Of a DNA stretch of 64,000 nucleotides, positions 1 through 9,851 are shown one piece after another. The stretch is from Roseomonas sp. (GTDB taxonomy: Bacteria; Pseudomonadota; Alphaproteobacteria; Acetobacterales; Acetobacteraceae). Below the pieces are notes generated by a model, which made no database searches, had not been told where the DNA came from, and worked only from the letters and a program-made list of their open reading frames with translations. The DNA lies in contig JAPSLO010000015.1 in the NCBI GenBank assembly GCA_031180725.1, forward strand, positions 1 to 64,000. Reading direction: 5' to 3'. Position numbers and translations under genes: made by a program. Positions within the stretch are counted from its first letter, which is position 1. Each line of letters opens with the position of its first letter.

Positions 1-2
1 GC

Positions 3-1523
3 GTGCCGACGCTGGAGCATATCGTCTATGCCGATCCGCGCGGCATGCGGAAATACGCCGATCCCCGCCTGCGCCCGCTGGCCAGGCTGATCGAGGCCGG
101 CGAGGCGCTGCATCGGGAACAGCCCGATCTCTACGACACGATGGTGGCCACGACGCGGGGAGAGGAGGTGGCGATCCTCTGCACCACCTCCGGCACCACG
201 GCGCGGCCGAAGCTGGCGATGCTGAGCGCAGGCGCCCTGATCCGGCACTGCCGCGCCTATCTGAAAGTGGACCCCAAGGGGCCGCAGGACGAATACGTCT
301 CCGTCCTGCCGCTGCCCTGGATCATGGAGCAGATCTACGTCCTCGGCTGGGGGCTGATTGCCCGCATGAAGGTGAACTTCGTGGAGGAGCCGGAGACGAT
401 GATGGCCGATTTCCGGGAGATCGGCCCGAGCTTCGTCCTGTTCGCCCCGCGCGTCTGGGAAGCGATCGCGGCGGAGGTGCGGGCGCGGGTGATGGATGCC
501 TCGCCCTTCAAGCGCCGCATGTTCGACCTGGGCATGAAGATGGGGCTGGAGGCGGTGGCGATGGGGGGCCGCAGCCCGGCCGCGGACCTGCTGCTGTTCC
601 GCGCGCTGCGCGACCGGCTGGGCTTCACCAACCTGACCTCGGCGGCGACGGGCGGCGCGGCCCTGGGGCCGGACACCTTCCGCTTCTTCCAGGCCATGGG
701 CGTGCCGCTGCGCCAGCTCTATGGCCAGACGGAGCTGCTCGGCGCCTATACGGTGCACCGCCCGGGCGAAGTGGATTTCGACACGGTGGGCGTGCCCTTC
801 GACGGGAGCATCGAGTTGCGCATCCATGAGCCCGATGCCAACGGCGTGGGCGAGATCGTCACCCGCCATCCCAATATGTTCAGCGGCTATCTGAAGGCGG
901 CGGAGAACCCGGACCTGCGCGATGGCTGGCTGCATACCGGCGACGCCGGCTACATCGCCGCCTCCGGCCAGCTCGTGGTGATCGACCGCATCAAGGACAT
1001 CGCGGAAACCGCTAGCGGCACCCGCTTCAGCCCGCAATACATCGAGAACAAGCTGAAGTTCAGCCCCTATGTGGCCGAGGCGGTGGTGCTGGGCGCGGGG
1101 CAGCCGCATCTGGCCGCGATGATCTGCATCCGCTTCCCCATTGTGGCCAAATGGGCGGAGCGCAACCGGATCGCCTTCACCACCTATTCCGACCTCGCCG
1201 CCAGGCCGCAGGTGCTGGACCTGCTGCGTGGCGAGGTAGCGAAGGTGAACGCCACCCTGCCGCCGGCCCAGCAGCTCCACGACTTCGTCCTGCTCTACAA
1301 GGAGCTGGACGCGGATGACGAGGAGCTGACCCGCACCCGCAAGGTGCGGCGCGGCGTGATCGCCCAGAAATACGGCGACATCATCCAGGCGATCTACCGT
1401 GGTGACGACGCCATCCCGGTGGACACCACCATCACCTTCCAGGACGGGACGAAGCAGCGCATCCGCACCACGCTGACCGTGGTGCGGATGGGCCGGGCAC
1501 AGGCCGCCATGGCGGCGGAATAG
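3..1523 (+). CDS. Long-chain acyl-CoA synthetase-like AMP-binding protein (5' truncated by window)
   Basis: Adenylate-forming enzyme expected to activate a carboxylic acid to its CoA thioester with ATP. The A3 phosphate loop CTTSGTTARPK is at about residues 60-70 of the visible part, the A5 motif YGQTELLG is near 240, and DGWLHTGDAGY (A7) is near 310. The C-terminal hinge region resembles long-chain (FadD15/FAA-like) members. The phosphate loop normally lies about 150-200 residues in, so the protein very probably starts before the window and the GTG at base 3 is just the first codon seen. It is followed closely by LIV transporter permeases, so it probably activates the acid that the transporter imports. 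Substrate unknown. Confidence 0.85.
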   Translation: MPTLEHIVYADPRGMRKYADPRLRPLARLIEAGEALHREQPDLYDTMVATTRGEEVAILCTTSGTTARPKLAMLSAGALIRHCRAYLKVDPKGPQDEYVSVLPLPWIMEQIYVLGWGLIARMKVNFVEEPETMMADFREIGPSFVLFAPRVWEAIAAEVRARVMDASPFKRRMFDLGMKMGLEAVAMGGRSPAADLLLFRALRDRLGFTNLTSAATGGAALGPDTFRFFQAMGVPLRQLYGQTELLGAYTVHRPGEVDFDTVGVPFDGSIELRIHEPDANGVGEIVTRHPNMFSGYLKAAENPDLRDGWLHTGDAGYIAASGQLVVIDRIKDIAETASGTRFSPQYIENKLKFSPYVAEAVVLGAGQPHLAAMICIRFPIVAKWAERNRIAFTTYSDLAARPQVLDLLRGEVAKVNATLPPAQQLHDFVLLYKELDADDEELTRTRKVRRGVIAQKYGDIIQAIYRGDDAIPVDTTITFQDGTKQRIRTTLTVVRMGRAQAAMAAE

Positions 1524-1537
1524 CGCAGGGGGCCGGC

Positions 1538-2431
1538 ATGGATTTTTCGCTGCTGCTGCAGCTCACGCTGAATGGCCTGATCGTCGGCGCGCTCTACGGC
1601 GTGGTCGCGATGAGCTTCGTGCTGATCTACAAGGCGTCCCAGGTGGTGAACTTCGCCCAGGGCGAGTTCCTGCTGGTCGGCGCCTGGGTCTGCTGGTGGT
1701 TCCTGACCGACTGGCAACTGCCCTTCTGGATGGGCTTCCTGTTCACGCTGGCCTTCATGACCCTGTTCGGCCTGGTGCTGCAGGTGGTGGTGCTGCGTCC
1801 GCTGATCGGGGAACCGGTGATCAGCGTCATCATGGCGACGATCGGGCTAGGCATCTTCTTCCAGGCGCTGATGAAGTGGATCTTCGGCGTCTTCGCCAAG
1901 CCCTTCCCGCCGATCTTCGCCACCGAGCGCGTCAGCGTGCTGGGGCTGGAGGTGCAGACGGTCTATCTGCTCTCGCTCGCCATCTCGCTGCTGATCATGC
2001 TGGGCTTTGCCTGGTTCTTCACCGCCTCCAAGCACGGGCTGGCGATGCGGGCCACGGCCTTCGACCAACAGGTGGCGCAGTCGCTCGGGGTTTCTGTGCC
2101 CCGGGTCTTCGCCATGTCCTGGGCGATCTCGGCGGTGGTGTCCTCGGTGGCCGGGGTGGTGGTGGGGGTGGTGAACGGGGTGTCCTCGGCGCTGTCCTTC
2201 TACGGCATCAAGGTCTTCCCGGCGGTGATCCTGGGCGGGCTGGATTCCATCCTGGGCGCGGTGCTGGGCGGCATCATCGTGGGGCTGCTGGAGAACTGGG
2301 CGCATTACCTGGACAGCCAATGGCTGAACTGGGGCAACATGTTCCAGATTGCGCCCTTCTACGCGCTGGTGCTGATCCTGCTGCTGAAGCCCTACGGGCT
2401 GTTCGGCACGAAGAATATCGAGCGCGTTTGA
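1538..2431 (+). CDS. livH: Branched-chain amino acid-type ABC transporter permease (LivH)
   Basis: Inner-membrane permease of the HAAT/LIV ABC family, 297 residues and about eight hydrophobic segments. The N-terminal stretch LNGLIVGALYGVVAMSFVLI and the following KASQVVNFAQGEF are diagnostic for LivH. It starts 14 bp after the AMP-binding gene and its TGA overlaps the ATG of the second permease (TGATG). In this context the substrate may be a branched or aromatic carboxylate rather than an amino acid; that part is inferred. Confidence 0.92.
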   Translation: MDFSLLLQLTLNGLIVGALYGVVAMSFVLIYKASQVVNFAQGEFLLVGAWVCWWFLTDWQLPFWMGFLFTLAFMTLFGLVLQVVVLRPLIGEPVISVIMATIGLGIFFQALMKWIFGVFAKPFPPIFATERVSVLGLEVQTVYLLSLAISLLIMLGFAWFFTASKHGLAMRATAFDQQVAQSLGVSVPRVFAMSWAISAVVSSVAGVVVGVVNGVSSALSFYGIKVFPAVILGGLDSILGAVLGGIIVGLLENWAHYLDSQWLNWGNMFQIAPFYALVLILLLKPYGLFGTKNIERV

Positions 2432-3504
2432 TGGCCAGCGCCTACTTCCTGCCGGCCGGCGACTACCGCACCAGCTACCGCGCCGACACCACCATCTTCC
2501 CCACGCGCAACAGCCGCATCGCGCTGTGGCTGGGCATCGCCATCCTGGCCTGCGCACCGCTGGCGCTGGGGCGGTGGGAACTCAGCCTGCTCATCAATAT
2601 CGGTATCCTCGGCATCGCGGCGCTGGGGCTGAACATCCTGGTGGGCTTCACCGGGCAGATCAGCATCGGGCACGCCGCCTTCTTCGGCGTCGGCGCCTTC
2701 GCCTCCGCCTGGCTGCATGAGGCCTTCCACATCCCGGTCTGGGCCTGCATCCCGCTGGCCGGGGCCATCACAGCCCTGGTCGGGCTGGTCTTCGGCGCCC
2801 CGGCGGCACGGCTGAAGGGCCTCTACCTGGCCATCGCGACGCTCGCCGCCCAGTTCATCCTGGAGGACTTCTTCGCCCGCTCCGCCTGGTTCACCGGCGG
2901 CGTCGCCGGGCGCATCACCGAGCCGCTCACGCTGTTCGGCTACGCCTTCGACAGCGAGGAGACCTTCTTCTACGTCGTGCTGGTCGCCGTCATCGTCATG
3001 TTCACCGCCGCCGCCAACCTGATGCGCACGCGGGATGGCCGGGCGCTGGTGGCGGTGCGGGACCATTATCTCTCGGCGGAGCTGATGGGCATCAACCTGG
3101 CCTATTACCGCACGCTGAGCTTCGGCATCTCCAGCCTCTTCGCCGGCATCGGGGGCGCGCTCTACGCGCACTACCTGCTGTTTGTCAGCGTGGAGGCCTT
3201 CAATATCCTTTTCTCCATCCAGTTCCTCGGCATGGTCATCATCGGGGGGCTGGGCAGCATCATGGGCAGCCTGATGGGCGCCGCCTTCATGGTTCTGCTG
3301 CCGGAAGCGGTGCAGGGCCTGGCGGATCTGCTCGCGGGCAGCGCGCTGGACCATGCGCTGAAGATCGGTGCTTCCATCAGCTATCTGCGGGAAATGGCGA
3401 TCGGCGCCGCCATCATCCTGTTCCTGATCTTCGAGCCCGACGGGCTCGCCCATCGCTGGAGGCTGATCAAGGCCTACTGGAAGCTCTACCCGTATTCGCA
3501 CTGA
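2431..3504 (+). CDS. livM: Branched-chain amino acid-type ABC transporter permease (LivM)
   Basis: Second permease of the LIV-type importer, 357 residues. The ATG at 2431 overlaps the livH stop by one base, so I use it rather than the far longer open frame. GLNILVGFTGQISIGHAAFF and the later GIGGALYAHYL region are typical of LivM. It has multiple membrane spans and a hydrophilic, Tyr-rich C terminus. It pairs with LivH to form the channel. The ATPase LivG is not in the visible part of the operon and may lie upstream of base 1. Confidence 0.92.
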   Translation: MASAYFLPAGDYRTSYRADTTIFPTRNSRIALWLGIAILACAPLALGRWELSLLINIGILGIAALGLNILVGFTGQISIGHAAFFGVGAFASAWLHEAFHIPVWACIPLAGAITALVGLVFGAPAARLKGLYLAIATLAAQFILEDFFARSAWFTGGVAGRITEPLTLFGYAFDSEETFFYVVLVAVIVMFTAAANLMRTRDGRALVAVRDHYLSAELMGINLAYYRTLSFGISSLFAGIGGALYAHYLLFVSVEAFNILFSIQFLGMVIIGGLGSIMGSLMGAAFMVLLPEAVQGLADLLAGSALDHALKIGASISYLREMAIGAAIILFLIFEPDGLAHRWRLIKAYWKLYPYSH

Positions 3505-3525
3505 CAACGAAGGGGAGGACCAAGA

Positions 3526-4815
3526 ATGCTCAAGAGGACGCTGCTGGCCGCCGCGGCTGCGCTGGCCATTGCCCTGCCGGCTGAAGCGCAGAACCGCATC
3601 CCGGTCGGGCATCTCATGGACAATTCGGGGGCCACCAGCGATGTGGGCGTGCCTTACGGGCAGGGCGTTGCGGACGCGCTGCAATGGGTGAACCGCACGC
3701 GCAATGGCGTCGCCGGGCGGCAGCTGGACGTGTCCGGCTTCGACTACGGCTATGCCGCGCCGCGCGCCGTCAGCCAGTACCAGGCCTGGACGGGCCGGCA
3801 GCGCGTGGTGGCGATCCAGGGCTGGGGTACGGCGGATACCGAAGCCCTGGTGCGCTTCGTGAACCGCGACCGCATCCCCTACATCTCCGGCTCCTACTCC
3901 GCCGCGCTGACCGATGCCGGGGGGAAGTCTGGCCGGCAGGGGGTGGAAGCCGCGCCCTTCAACTTCTTCTACGGCCCGTCCTACTCCGATGCGCTGCGCG
4001 CCATGCTGCAATGGGCGAAGCAGGACTGGGAAAGCCGCGGCCAGCAGGGTCGGCCGAAATATGTGCATATGGGCGCCAACCACCCCTATCCGAACTCGCC
4101 CAAGGAAGCTGGCGAGACCCTGGCCCGTGAGCTGGGATTCGATGTGCTGCCCGCCATCCAGTTCGCGCTGACGCCGGGCGACTACACGGCGCAATGCCTC
4201 ACCCTGCGTCAGCAGGGCGCCAACTACGCCTATCTGGGCAATACGGCGGGCTCCAACATTTCCGTCCTGCGGGCCTGCCATACGGCGGGGGTGCAGGTGC
4301 AGTTCCTGGGCAATGTCTGGGGCATGGACGAGAACGCCATGAAGGCCGCCGGCGAGGCCGCCAACGGCGTCGTCTTCCCCGTCCGCACCGCCGCCATCTG
4401 GGGCCAGGAGGCGCCGGGCATGGCGACGGTGCGGGAGATCAGCCGCATCTCCGACCCCAGCGGCAACGCCTATCGGCCCGTCCACTACCTGGCCGGCATC
4501 TGCGCCGCCATGCTGATGGTGGAGGCGATGGAGACCGCGGCCGAAGGGGGTGGCCAGGTGACCGGCGAACGCATCCGCGAAGGCTTCTATGCCCGCCAGA
4601 ACTGGGTGCCCCGCGGCTTCGAGGGCATCTGCAACCCCTCCACCTTCACCAATGAGGACCATCGAGGCACGCTGCGCGTCGCGCTCTACCGCGCGCGGGT
4701 CAATGGCAACACCGCCCAGGGCAGCGTGGGCGAGCTGATGCAGGCCGGCACCATGCGGCTGGAGCAGGTGACGACCGTCGAGCTTGAGCGCCGCCGCGAC
4801 TGGCTGGGCTGGTGA
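3526..4815 (+). CDS. ABC transporter substrate-binding protein (LIV family)
   Basis: Periplasmic ligand-binding protein of the Peripla_BP_6 (LivK-like) family, 429 residues. The N terminus is a clear signal peptide with probable cleavage after AEA, giving a mature start near QNRIPVG. RIPVGHLMDNSGATSDVG is the usual family opening. A GGGGAGG ribosome-binding site lies just before the ATG. The gene sits between the permeases and the LivF ATPase, so it should deliver the ligand to LivHM. Homologues close to acyl-CoA ligases often bind non-amino-acid ligands, but the ligand cannot be read from sequence. Confidence 0.9.
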   Translation: MLKRTLLAAAAALAIALPAEAQNRIPVGHLMDNSGATSDVGVPYGQGVADALQWVNRTRNGVAGRQLDVSGFDYGYAAPRAVSQYQAWTGRQRVVAIQGWGTADTEALVRFVNRDRIPYISGSYSAALTDAGGKSGRQGVEAAPFNFFYGPSYSDALRAMLQWAKQDWESRGQQGRPKYVHMGANHPYPNSPKEAGETLARELGFDVLPAIQFALTPGDYTAQCLTLRQQGANYAYLGNTAGSNISVLRACHTAGVQVQFLGNVWGMDENAMKAAGEAANGVVFPVRTAAIWGQEAPGMATVREISRISDPSGNAYRPVHYLAGICAAMLMVEAMETAAEGGGQVTGERIREGFYARQNWVPRGFEGICNPSTFTNEDHRGTLRVALYRARVNGNTAQGSVGELMQAGTMRLEQVTTVELERRRDWLGW

Positions 4816-5654
4816 GCGAGGCAACGACCCTCGGCAGGCAGGCTCCGCCGTCGCCGGCGGAGCCACCGCTTCTCGAGGTGAACAACATCGAGGTCGTCTA
4901 TCACGATGTCATCCTGGTGCTGCGCGGCCTGTCGCTGGCGGTGCCGAAGGGAAAGATCGTGGCCTTGCTCGGCGCCAATGGCGCCGGCAAATCCACCACG
5001 CTGAAGGCGATCTCCGGCCTGCTGAAGACCGAGGAAGGCGAGGTGACGCGCGGCGAGATCCGCTTCGCCGGAGAGCGGCTGAACGGGATCGAGGCGCATC
5101 AGATCGTCCGCAAGGGCATCTTCCAGGTGATGGAAGGCCGCCGGATCGTGGCGGACATGACCTGCCTGGAGAATCTGCGCCTCGGCGCCTTCACCCGGTC
5201 CGACACCGCCGGCGTGAAGCGCGACATCGAGATGGTCTATTCCTACTTCCCCCGGCTGAAGGAACGCACCGGCCTGGCTGGCTATCTCTCGGGCGGGGAG
5301 CAGCAGATGCTGGCCATCGGCCGCGCATTGATGGCGCGGCCGAAGCTGATCCTGATGGACGAGCCCTCGATGGGCCTCTCGCCCCTGCTGGTGAAGGAGG
5401 TCTTCGGCATCATCCGCCGGCTGAACCAGGACCTCGGCATCACCATCCTGCTGGTGGAGCAGAACGCCCGGATGGCGCTTTCCGTGGCCAGCTATGGCTA
5501 TGTCATGGAACAGGGCAAGGTGGTGCTGGACGGCACGGCGGAGGCGCTGGCCAGCAACGAGGATGTGAAGGAATTCTACCTCGGCGGCCATGGCGCCGAA
5601 CGGAAGTCCTTCCGCAACCTGAAATCCTACAAGCGTCGGAAACGCTGGCTGTGA
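4812..5654 (+). CDS. livF: Branched-chain amino acid-type ABC transporter ATP-binding protein (LivF)
   Basis: Cytoplasmic ATPase subunit, 280 residues. Walker A GANGAGKS is at residues 54-61, the signature LSGGE at 159-163 and Walker B LILMDE at 179-184. The LLVEQNA switch region is typical of LivF. The GTG start overlaps the binding-protein stop in a GTGA arrangement. It carries an N-terminal extension of about 20 residues before LLEVNNIEVVY. It completes the transporter except for LivG, which is not seen here. Confidence 0.93.
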   Translation: MSEATTLGRQAPPSPAEPPLLEVNNIEVVYHDVILVLRGLSLAVPKGKIVALLGANGAGKSTTLKAISGLLKTEEGEVTRGEIRFAGERLNGIEAHQIVRKGIFQVMEGRRIVADMTCLENLRLGAFTRSDTAGVKRDIEMVYSYFPRLKERTGLAGYLSGGEQQMLAIGRALMARPKLILMDEPSMGLSPLLVKEVFGIIRRLNQDLGITILLVEQNARMALSVASYGYVMEQGKVVLDGTAEALASNEDVKEFYLGGHGAERKSFRNLKSYKRRKRWL

Positions 5655-5656
5655 CG

Positions 5657-6880
5657 ATGCATTACGACCGGCTGGAGATCCGAAAGGCCGAGGACCGCGC
5701 GGCCGACATCGCGCGCAAGCTGCCCGCGGCCATTACCCGGGCGCAGCGCGCGCCGGCCTATGCGGCCCTGCTGCACGACGTGCATGCCGACAGCATCACC
5801 GATGTCGATCTGCTGGCGCAGCTGCCCGTCACGCGGAAGTCGGAGCTGATCCGGCTGCAGGCGGAAACCCCGCCGCTGGGCGGCTTCAACGGCACGCCAG
5901 TGGAGGATCTGGTGCGCATCTTCGCCTCGCCCGGCCCGATCCATGAGGGCCAGGTGAAGGGCGTGGATCCCTGGCGCTATGGCCGCGCGCTGCATGCCAC
6001 CGGGCTGCGGCGCGGCCAGCTTCTGCACAATTGCTTCGCCTATCACTTCACCCCGGCCGGCTTCATGCTGGATGGCGGCGCGCGCGCGCTCGGCTGCCCG
6101 GTCTTTCCGGCCGGCCCCGGCAATACGGAAGCCCAGGCCCGCGCCGCGGCGCAGCTTCGCCCCGTCTGCTACGCCGGCACGCCGGACTACCTGAAGGCTA
6201 TCCTGGAGGAGGGGGAGCGGCTCGGCCTCGATCTCTCCTGCTTCCGCATGGGCCATGTGACGGGCGGCGCCTATCTGCCGGCACTGCGCAGCTTCTACAC
6301 CGACCGCGGCCTGCGCGTACTGCAGAGCTATGGCACCGCCGATTGCGGCCTGATCGCCTACGAGTCCGAGGCGGGGCAGGGGCTGATCTGCGACGAGGGC
6401 GTGCTGGTGGAGATCGTCCGCCCCGGCACTGGCGACCCCGTGCCGGATGGCGAGGTGGGAGAAGTGCTGGTCACGCTGCTGGAGGCGCATGATCCGCTGA
6501 TCCGCTTCGCCACCGGCGACCTTTCGGCCGTGCTGCCGGGCAACTCGCCCTGTGGGCGGACCAACCGGCGGATCAAGGGCTGGATGGGCCGTGCCGACCA
6601 GGCGACCAAGGTGCGCGGCATGTTCGTCCGCCCCGAGCAGATCGCAGAGGTGCTGCGCGCCCACCCAGGCCTGACCCGCGCGCGACTGATAGTGGGCCAG
6701 GCGGAAGGCCACGACACCATGCTGCTGCGAGTGGAAACGCCGGTGCGCGACGCCTCCCTGGCCGAAAGCCTGGCGCGCTCGCTGCTCGGCATCACCCGGC
6801 TCCGCGGCGAGGTGGCGCTGGAGGAACCCGGCGCGCTGCCCAATGATGGCAAGGTGATCGAGGACACACGCCCCGCATGA
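5657..6880 (+). CDS. Phenylacetate-CoA ligase family AMP-binding protein
   Basis: PaaK-family adenylate-forming protein, 407 residues. The N-terminal fold, the A5-like SYGTADCGLIAYE, and the IRFATGDLSAV and GRADQATKVRGMFV regions support PaaK. The phosphate loop is unusual: where SSGTTG-like residues are expected there is FASPGPIHEG, so ATP binding is modified. The ATG at 5657 is chosen; an in-frame GTG at 5651 overlaps the livF stop and is also possible. The 3' end overlaps the next synthetase gene by ATGA, so it belongs to the same operon. The substrate is probably an aromatic or branched acid (inference). Confidence 0.8.
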   Translation: MHYDRLEIRKAEDRAADIARKLPAAITRAQRAPAYAALLHDVHADSITDVDLLAQLPVTRKSELIRLQAETPPLGGFNGTPVEDLVRIFASPGPIHEGQVKGVDPWRYGRALHATGLRRGQLLHNCFAYHFTPAGFMLDGGARALGCPVFPAGPGNTEAQARAAAQLRPVCYAGTPDYLKAILEEGERLGLDLSCFRMGHVTGGAYLPALRSFYTDRGLRVLQSYGTADCGLIAYESEAGQGLICDEGVLVEIVRPGTGDPVPDGEVGEVLVTLLEAHDPLIRFATGDLSAVLPGNSPCGRTNRRIKGWMGRADQATKVRGMFVRPEQIAEVLRAHPGLTRARLIVGQAEGHDTMLLRVETPVRDASLAESLARSLLGITRLRGEVALEEPGALPNDGKVIEDTRPA

Positions 6881-8508
6881 CGGCGCTTCTGCCGCAGGCC
6901 GACAGCTACGAGGATCTCCGCGCCCGGTTCCGCTGGGACATCCCGGCCCGGTGCAACATCGCCGAGGAAGCCTGCGACCGGTGGGTGGGCTCCGGTCGCG
7001 CTGCCATCCTGGCGCTGCATGAGAATGGCGCGGTCGAGCCGATCTCCTTCGATGAGTTGCACCGCCGCGCCTGCCGGCTGGCGAATCTGCTGGAGGCGCA
7101 GGGCATCACGCGCGGCGACCGGATCGGCGTGCTGCTGCCGCAATGCGCGGAAGCGGCGGTGGCGCATCTGGCGGCCTACCGCATCGGCGCCATCGCCGTG
7201 CCGCTCTTCCTGCTGTTCGGCGAGGATGCGCTGGCCTATCGCCTGGGCGATTGCGCCGCCGCGGCGCTGGTGACGGACCAGGCGGGGCTGGCGAAGATCG
7301 CCGCCATCCGGGGCAGCCTGCCGGCTCTGCGTTGCGTGCTGGCCATCGGCGGGGGCGAAGGGGCGCTGGACCTTCACGCCGGGATGGCGCGCGCCAGGGA
7401 CAGTCATGCCTGTGTCGCCACCGGCCCGGATGATCCGGCGGTGATCATCTACACCTCCGGCACCACCGGCAGCCCGAAGGGGGCGCTGCATGGGCACCGG
7501 GTGCTGCGCGGCCATCTGCCGGGGGTGGAGATGCCGCAGGAACGCTTCCCTCAGCCGGACGACCTGTTCTGGACGCCGGCGGACTGGGCCTGGATCGGCG
7601 GGTTGTTCGATGTGCTGCTGCCCAGCCTGTTCCACGGCGTGCCGGTGCTGGCGTACCGGATGCAGAAATTCGACCCGGAATTCGCCTTCCGCCTGATGGC
7701 GCAGCACGGCGTGCGCAACGCCTTCCTGCCGCCCACCGCGCTGAAGATGCTGCGGACCGTGCCGAACCCCACGCGGTACGGGTGCAGGCTGCGCAGCATC
7801 GGATCGGGCGGCGAGACCCTGGGCGCCGAGATGCTGGAATGGGGCCGTGCCGCCTTCGGCCTGACCATCAACGAATTCTACGGCCAGACCGAATGCAACT
7901 TGGTCGTAGCCAACTGCGCCGGGTTGTTCCCGGTGAAGCCCGGCTCCATGGGCCGCCCGGTGCCGGGGCACCAGGTCGCGATCCTGGATGATGGCGACGC
8001 GCCGCTGCCGCCGGGCAGCGAGGGCGCCATCGCCATCCGCGCGCCCGACCCGGTGATGTTCCTCGGCTATTGGAACCGGCCCGAGGCGACCCGCGACAAG
8101 TTCCGCGGCGACTGGATGCTGACCGGCGATCGCGGCCTGGCGGACGGGGAGGGATATCTCACCTTCCTCGGCCGCGATGATGATGTCATCACCTCCGCCG
8201 GCTACCGGATCGGCCCGGGCGAGGTGGAGGATTGCCTGTTGCGGCACCCGGCCATCGCCATGGCCGCCGTGATCGGCCTGCCGGACGACTTGCGCACCGA
8301 GCGCGTGGCGGCCGTCATCGTGCCGAAGCCCGGCATTACCCCGGATGCGGCGCTGGCCCGGCAGATCCAGGATTTCGTCCGCACCCGCTTGGCGGCGCAT
8401 CTCTATCCGCGCCAGGTGGAATTCGCCGATGCCTTGCCGATGACCGCCACCGGCAAGATCATGCGCGGCGTTCTCAGGAAGCAGTATGCGGGGAAGGGAA
8501 CACCCTGA
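6877..8508 (+). CDS. Acyl-CoA synthetase (acetyl/medium-chain type AMP-binding)
   Basis: Class I adenylate-forming acyl-CoA ligase, 543 residues, full length. The A3 loop [11 protein letters not shown] is at about 192-202, [11 protein letters not shown] (A5) near 330, and WMLTGDRG (A7) near 415. The C-terminal catalytic lysine sits in [31 protein letters not shown] is typical of medium-chain/acetyl-CoA synthetase-like enzymes. It overlaps the preceding gene by four bases, and its stop overlaps the isovaleryl-CoA dehydrogenase start (TGATG). It likely supplies an acyl-CoA to that dehydrogenase. Confidence 0.88.
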   Translation: MTALLPQADSYEDLRARFRWDIPARCNIAEEACDRWVGSGRAAILALHENGAVEPISFDELHRRACRLANLLEAQGITRGDRIGVLLPQCAEAAVAHLAAYRIGAIAVPLFLLFGEDALAYRLGDCAAAALVTDQAGLAKIAAIRGSLPALRCVLAIGGGEGALDLHAGMARARDSHACVATGPDDPAVIIYTSGTTGSPKGALHGHRVLRGHLPGVEMPQERFPQPDDLFWTPADWAWIGGLFDVLLPSLFHGVPVLAYRMQKFDPEFAFRLMAQHGVRNAFLPPTALKMLRTVPNPTRYGCRLRSIGSGGETLGAEMLEWGRAAFGLTINEFYGQTECNLVVANCAGLFPVKPGSMGRPVPGHQVAILDDGDAPLPPGSEGAIAIRAPDPVMFLGYWNRPEATRDKFRGDWMLTGDRGLADGEGYLTFLGRDDDVITSAGYRIGPGEVEDCLLRHPAIAMAAVIGLPDDLRTERVAAVIVPKPGITPDAALARQIQDFVRTRLAAHLYPRQVEFADALPMTATGKIMRGVLRKQYAGKGTP

Positions 8509-9680
8509 TGCGCGCCAACCAGATGCCCATGCTGGACCACGCCCTCGGCGACGAGATCGACGCGCTGCGCGACAGCGTGCGCGCCTTTGCCGATGAGCGC
8601 ATCGCCCCCATCGCCGCCGAGATCGACCGCACCGACGAATTCCCCCGCCATCTCTGGCCGGAGATGGGCGCGCTGGGCCTGCACGGCATCACCGTGCCGG
8701 AGGAATATGGCGGGTCCAACATGGGTTACCTGGCCCATACGGTCGCAATGGAGGAGGTCAGCCGCGCCTCGGCCAGCGTCGGGCTTTCCTACGGCGCGCA
8801 TTCCAATCTCTGCGTCAACCAGATCCGCCTGAACGGGACGGAGGAGCAGAAGCGCCGCTACCTGCCCAAGCTCGTCTCCGGCGAGCATCTCGGTGCGCTG
8901 GCGATGAGCGAGCCCGGCGCGGGTTCGGATGTCGTCTCCATGAAGCTGCGAGCGGAGAAGCGCGGCGACCGCTACATCCTGAATGGCACCAAGCTCTGGA
9001 TCACCAACGCCCACTACGCCGAGACGCTGGTGGTCTATGCCAAGACGGAGCCCGAGGCCGGATCGAAAGGCATCACCGCCTTCATCATCGAGCGCGGCTT
9101 CAAGGGTTTCCGGCCTGCGCAGAAGCTGGACAAGCTCGGCATGCGCGGCAGTCCCACCAGCGAGCTGGTCTTCGAGGATTGCGAGGTGCCGGCGGAGAAT
9201 GTGCTCGGCCAGGTGAATGGCGGGGTGCGGGTGCTGATGTCGGGGCTGGATTATGAACGCGCCGTGCTGGCCGCAGGGCCCATCGGCATCCTGCAGGCCT
9301 GCCTGGACCTGGTGGTGCCCTATATCCACGACCGCAAGCAGTTCGGGCAGTCGATCGGGGAATTCCAGTTCATCCAGGGCAAGGTGGCGGACATGTACAC
9401 CGCCCTGAATGCCACCCGCGCCTATGTCTATGCCGTCGCGCGGGCCTGCGATGCCGGGAAGTCCAGCCGCAAGGACGCCGCCGGCGCCATCCTCTTCGCC
9501 GCCGAGGCGGCCACCAGGGCGGCGCTGGACGCCATCCAGATCCTGGGCGGCAACGGCTATATCAACGAATACCCGGCCGGCCGGCTGCTGCGCGATGCGA
9601 AGCTGTACGAGATCGGGGCCGGCACCAGTGAAATCCGGCGCCTGCTCATCGGGCGTGAGATCTTCCGCGAGACGGCGTGA
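8508..9680 (+). CDS. ivd: Isovaleryl-CoA dehydrogenase
   Basis: FAD-dependent acyl-CoA dehydrogenase, 390 residues, oxidising isovaleryl-CoA to 3-methylcrotonyl-CoA in leucine breakdown. Key regions are [12 protein letters not shown] (residues 131-142) and [16 protein letters not shown]. The sequence [18 protein letters not shown] carries the catalytic base Glu250 in the position used by isovaleryl-CoA dehydrogenases rather than by short- and medium-chain enzymes. The C terminus has [17 protein letters not shown]. The ATG at 8508 overlaps the previous stop. No methylcrotonyl-CoA carboxylase follows, so the pathway continues elsewhere. Confidence 0.93.
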   Translation: MRANQMPMLDHALGDEIDALRDSVRAFADERIAPIAAEIDRTDEFPRHLWPEMGALGLHGITVPEEYGGSNMGYLAHTVAMEEVSRASASVGLSYGAHSNLCVNQIRLNGTEEQKRRYLPKLVSGEHLGALAMSEPGAGSDVVSMKLRAEKRGDRYILNGTKLWITNAHYAETLVVYAKTEPEAGSKGITAFIIERGFKGFRPAQKLDKLGMRGSPTSELVFEDCEVPAENVLGQVNGGVRVLMSGLDYERAVLAAGPIGILQACLDLVVPYIHDRKQFGQSIGEFQFIQGKVADMYTALNATRAYVYAVARACDAGKSSRKDAAGAILFAAEAATRAALDAIQILGGNGYINEYPAGRLLRDAKLYEIGAGTSEIRRLLIGREIFRETA

Positions 9681-9699
9681 GTTCCGGGCTGGCCTGTCA

Positions 9700-9717
9700 C
9701 CTGGCCGGGAGGCCAGG
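9700..9717. terminator. Hairpin after ivd
   Basis: Perfect 7-bp stem CCTGGCC/GGCCAGG with a GGGA loop starts 20 bases after the ivd stop. There is no T-run. It may protect or end the 3' end of the long operon. Confidence 0.35.
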
Positions 9718-9803
9718 GTGAGGGCCGGCTGCGGCCCCGTCAGGGCATCACCAGGTCAAGCCGAAGTGCCTTACGGCCCTGAAAATCCTGCCAAACGGTT
9801 GTT

Positions 9804-9843
9804 GGAGCGGTCGCAGCGAGCGTCGGCGAGCGGAAACCGCTCC
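9804..9843. terminator. Hairpin between convergent genes
   Basis: GGAGCGGT (9804-9811) pairs with ACCGCTCC (9836-9843) around a G/C-rich interior. It sits immediately before the 3' end of the leftward small membrane gene that converges with ivd, so it may act as a shared terminator. No clear T-run. Confidence 0.35.
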
Positions 9844-9851
9844 AGCGCGAT

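Noticed and set aside
2392-4866. 824-codon open frame on the minus strand
   Set aside because: Runs across livM and the binding-protein gene, both clear families on the plus strand. Its product is low-complexity His/Gly/Arg/Gln.
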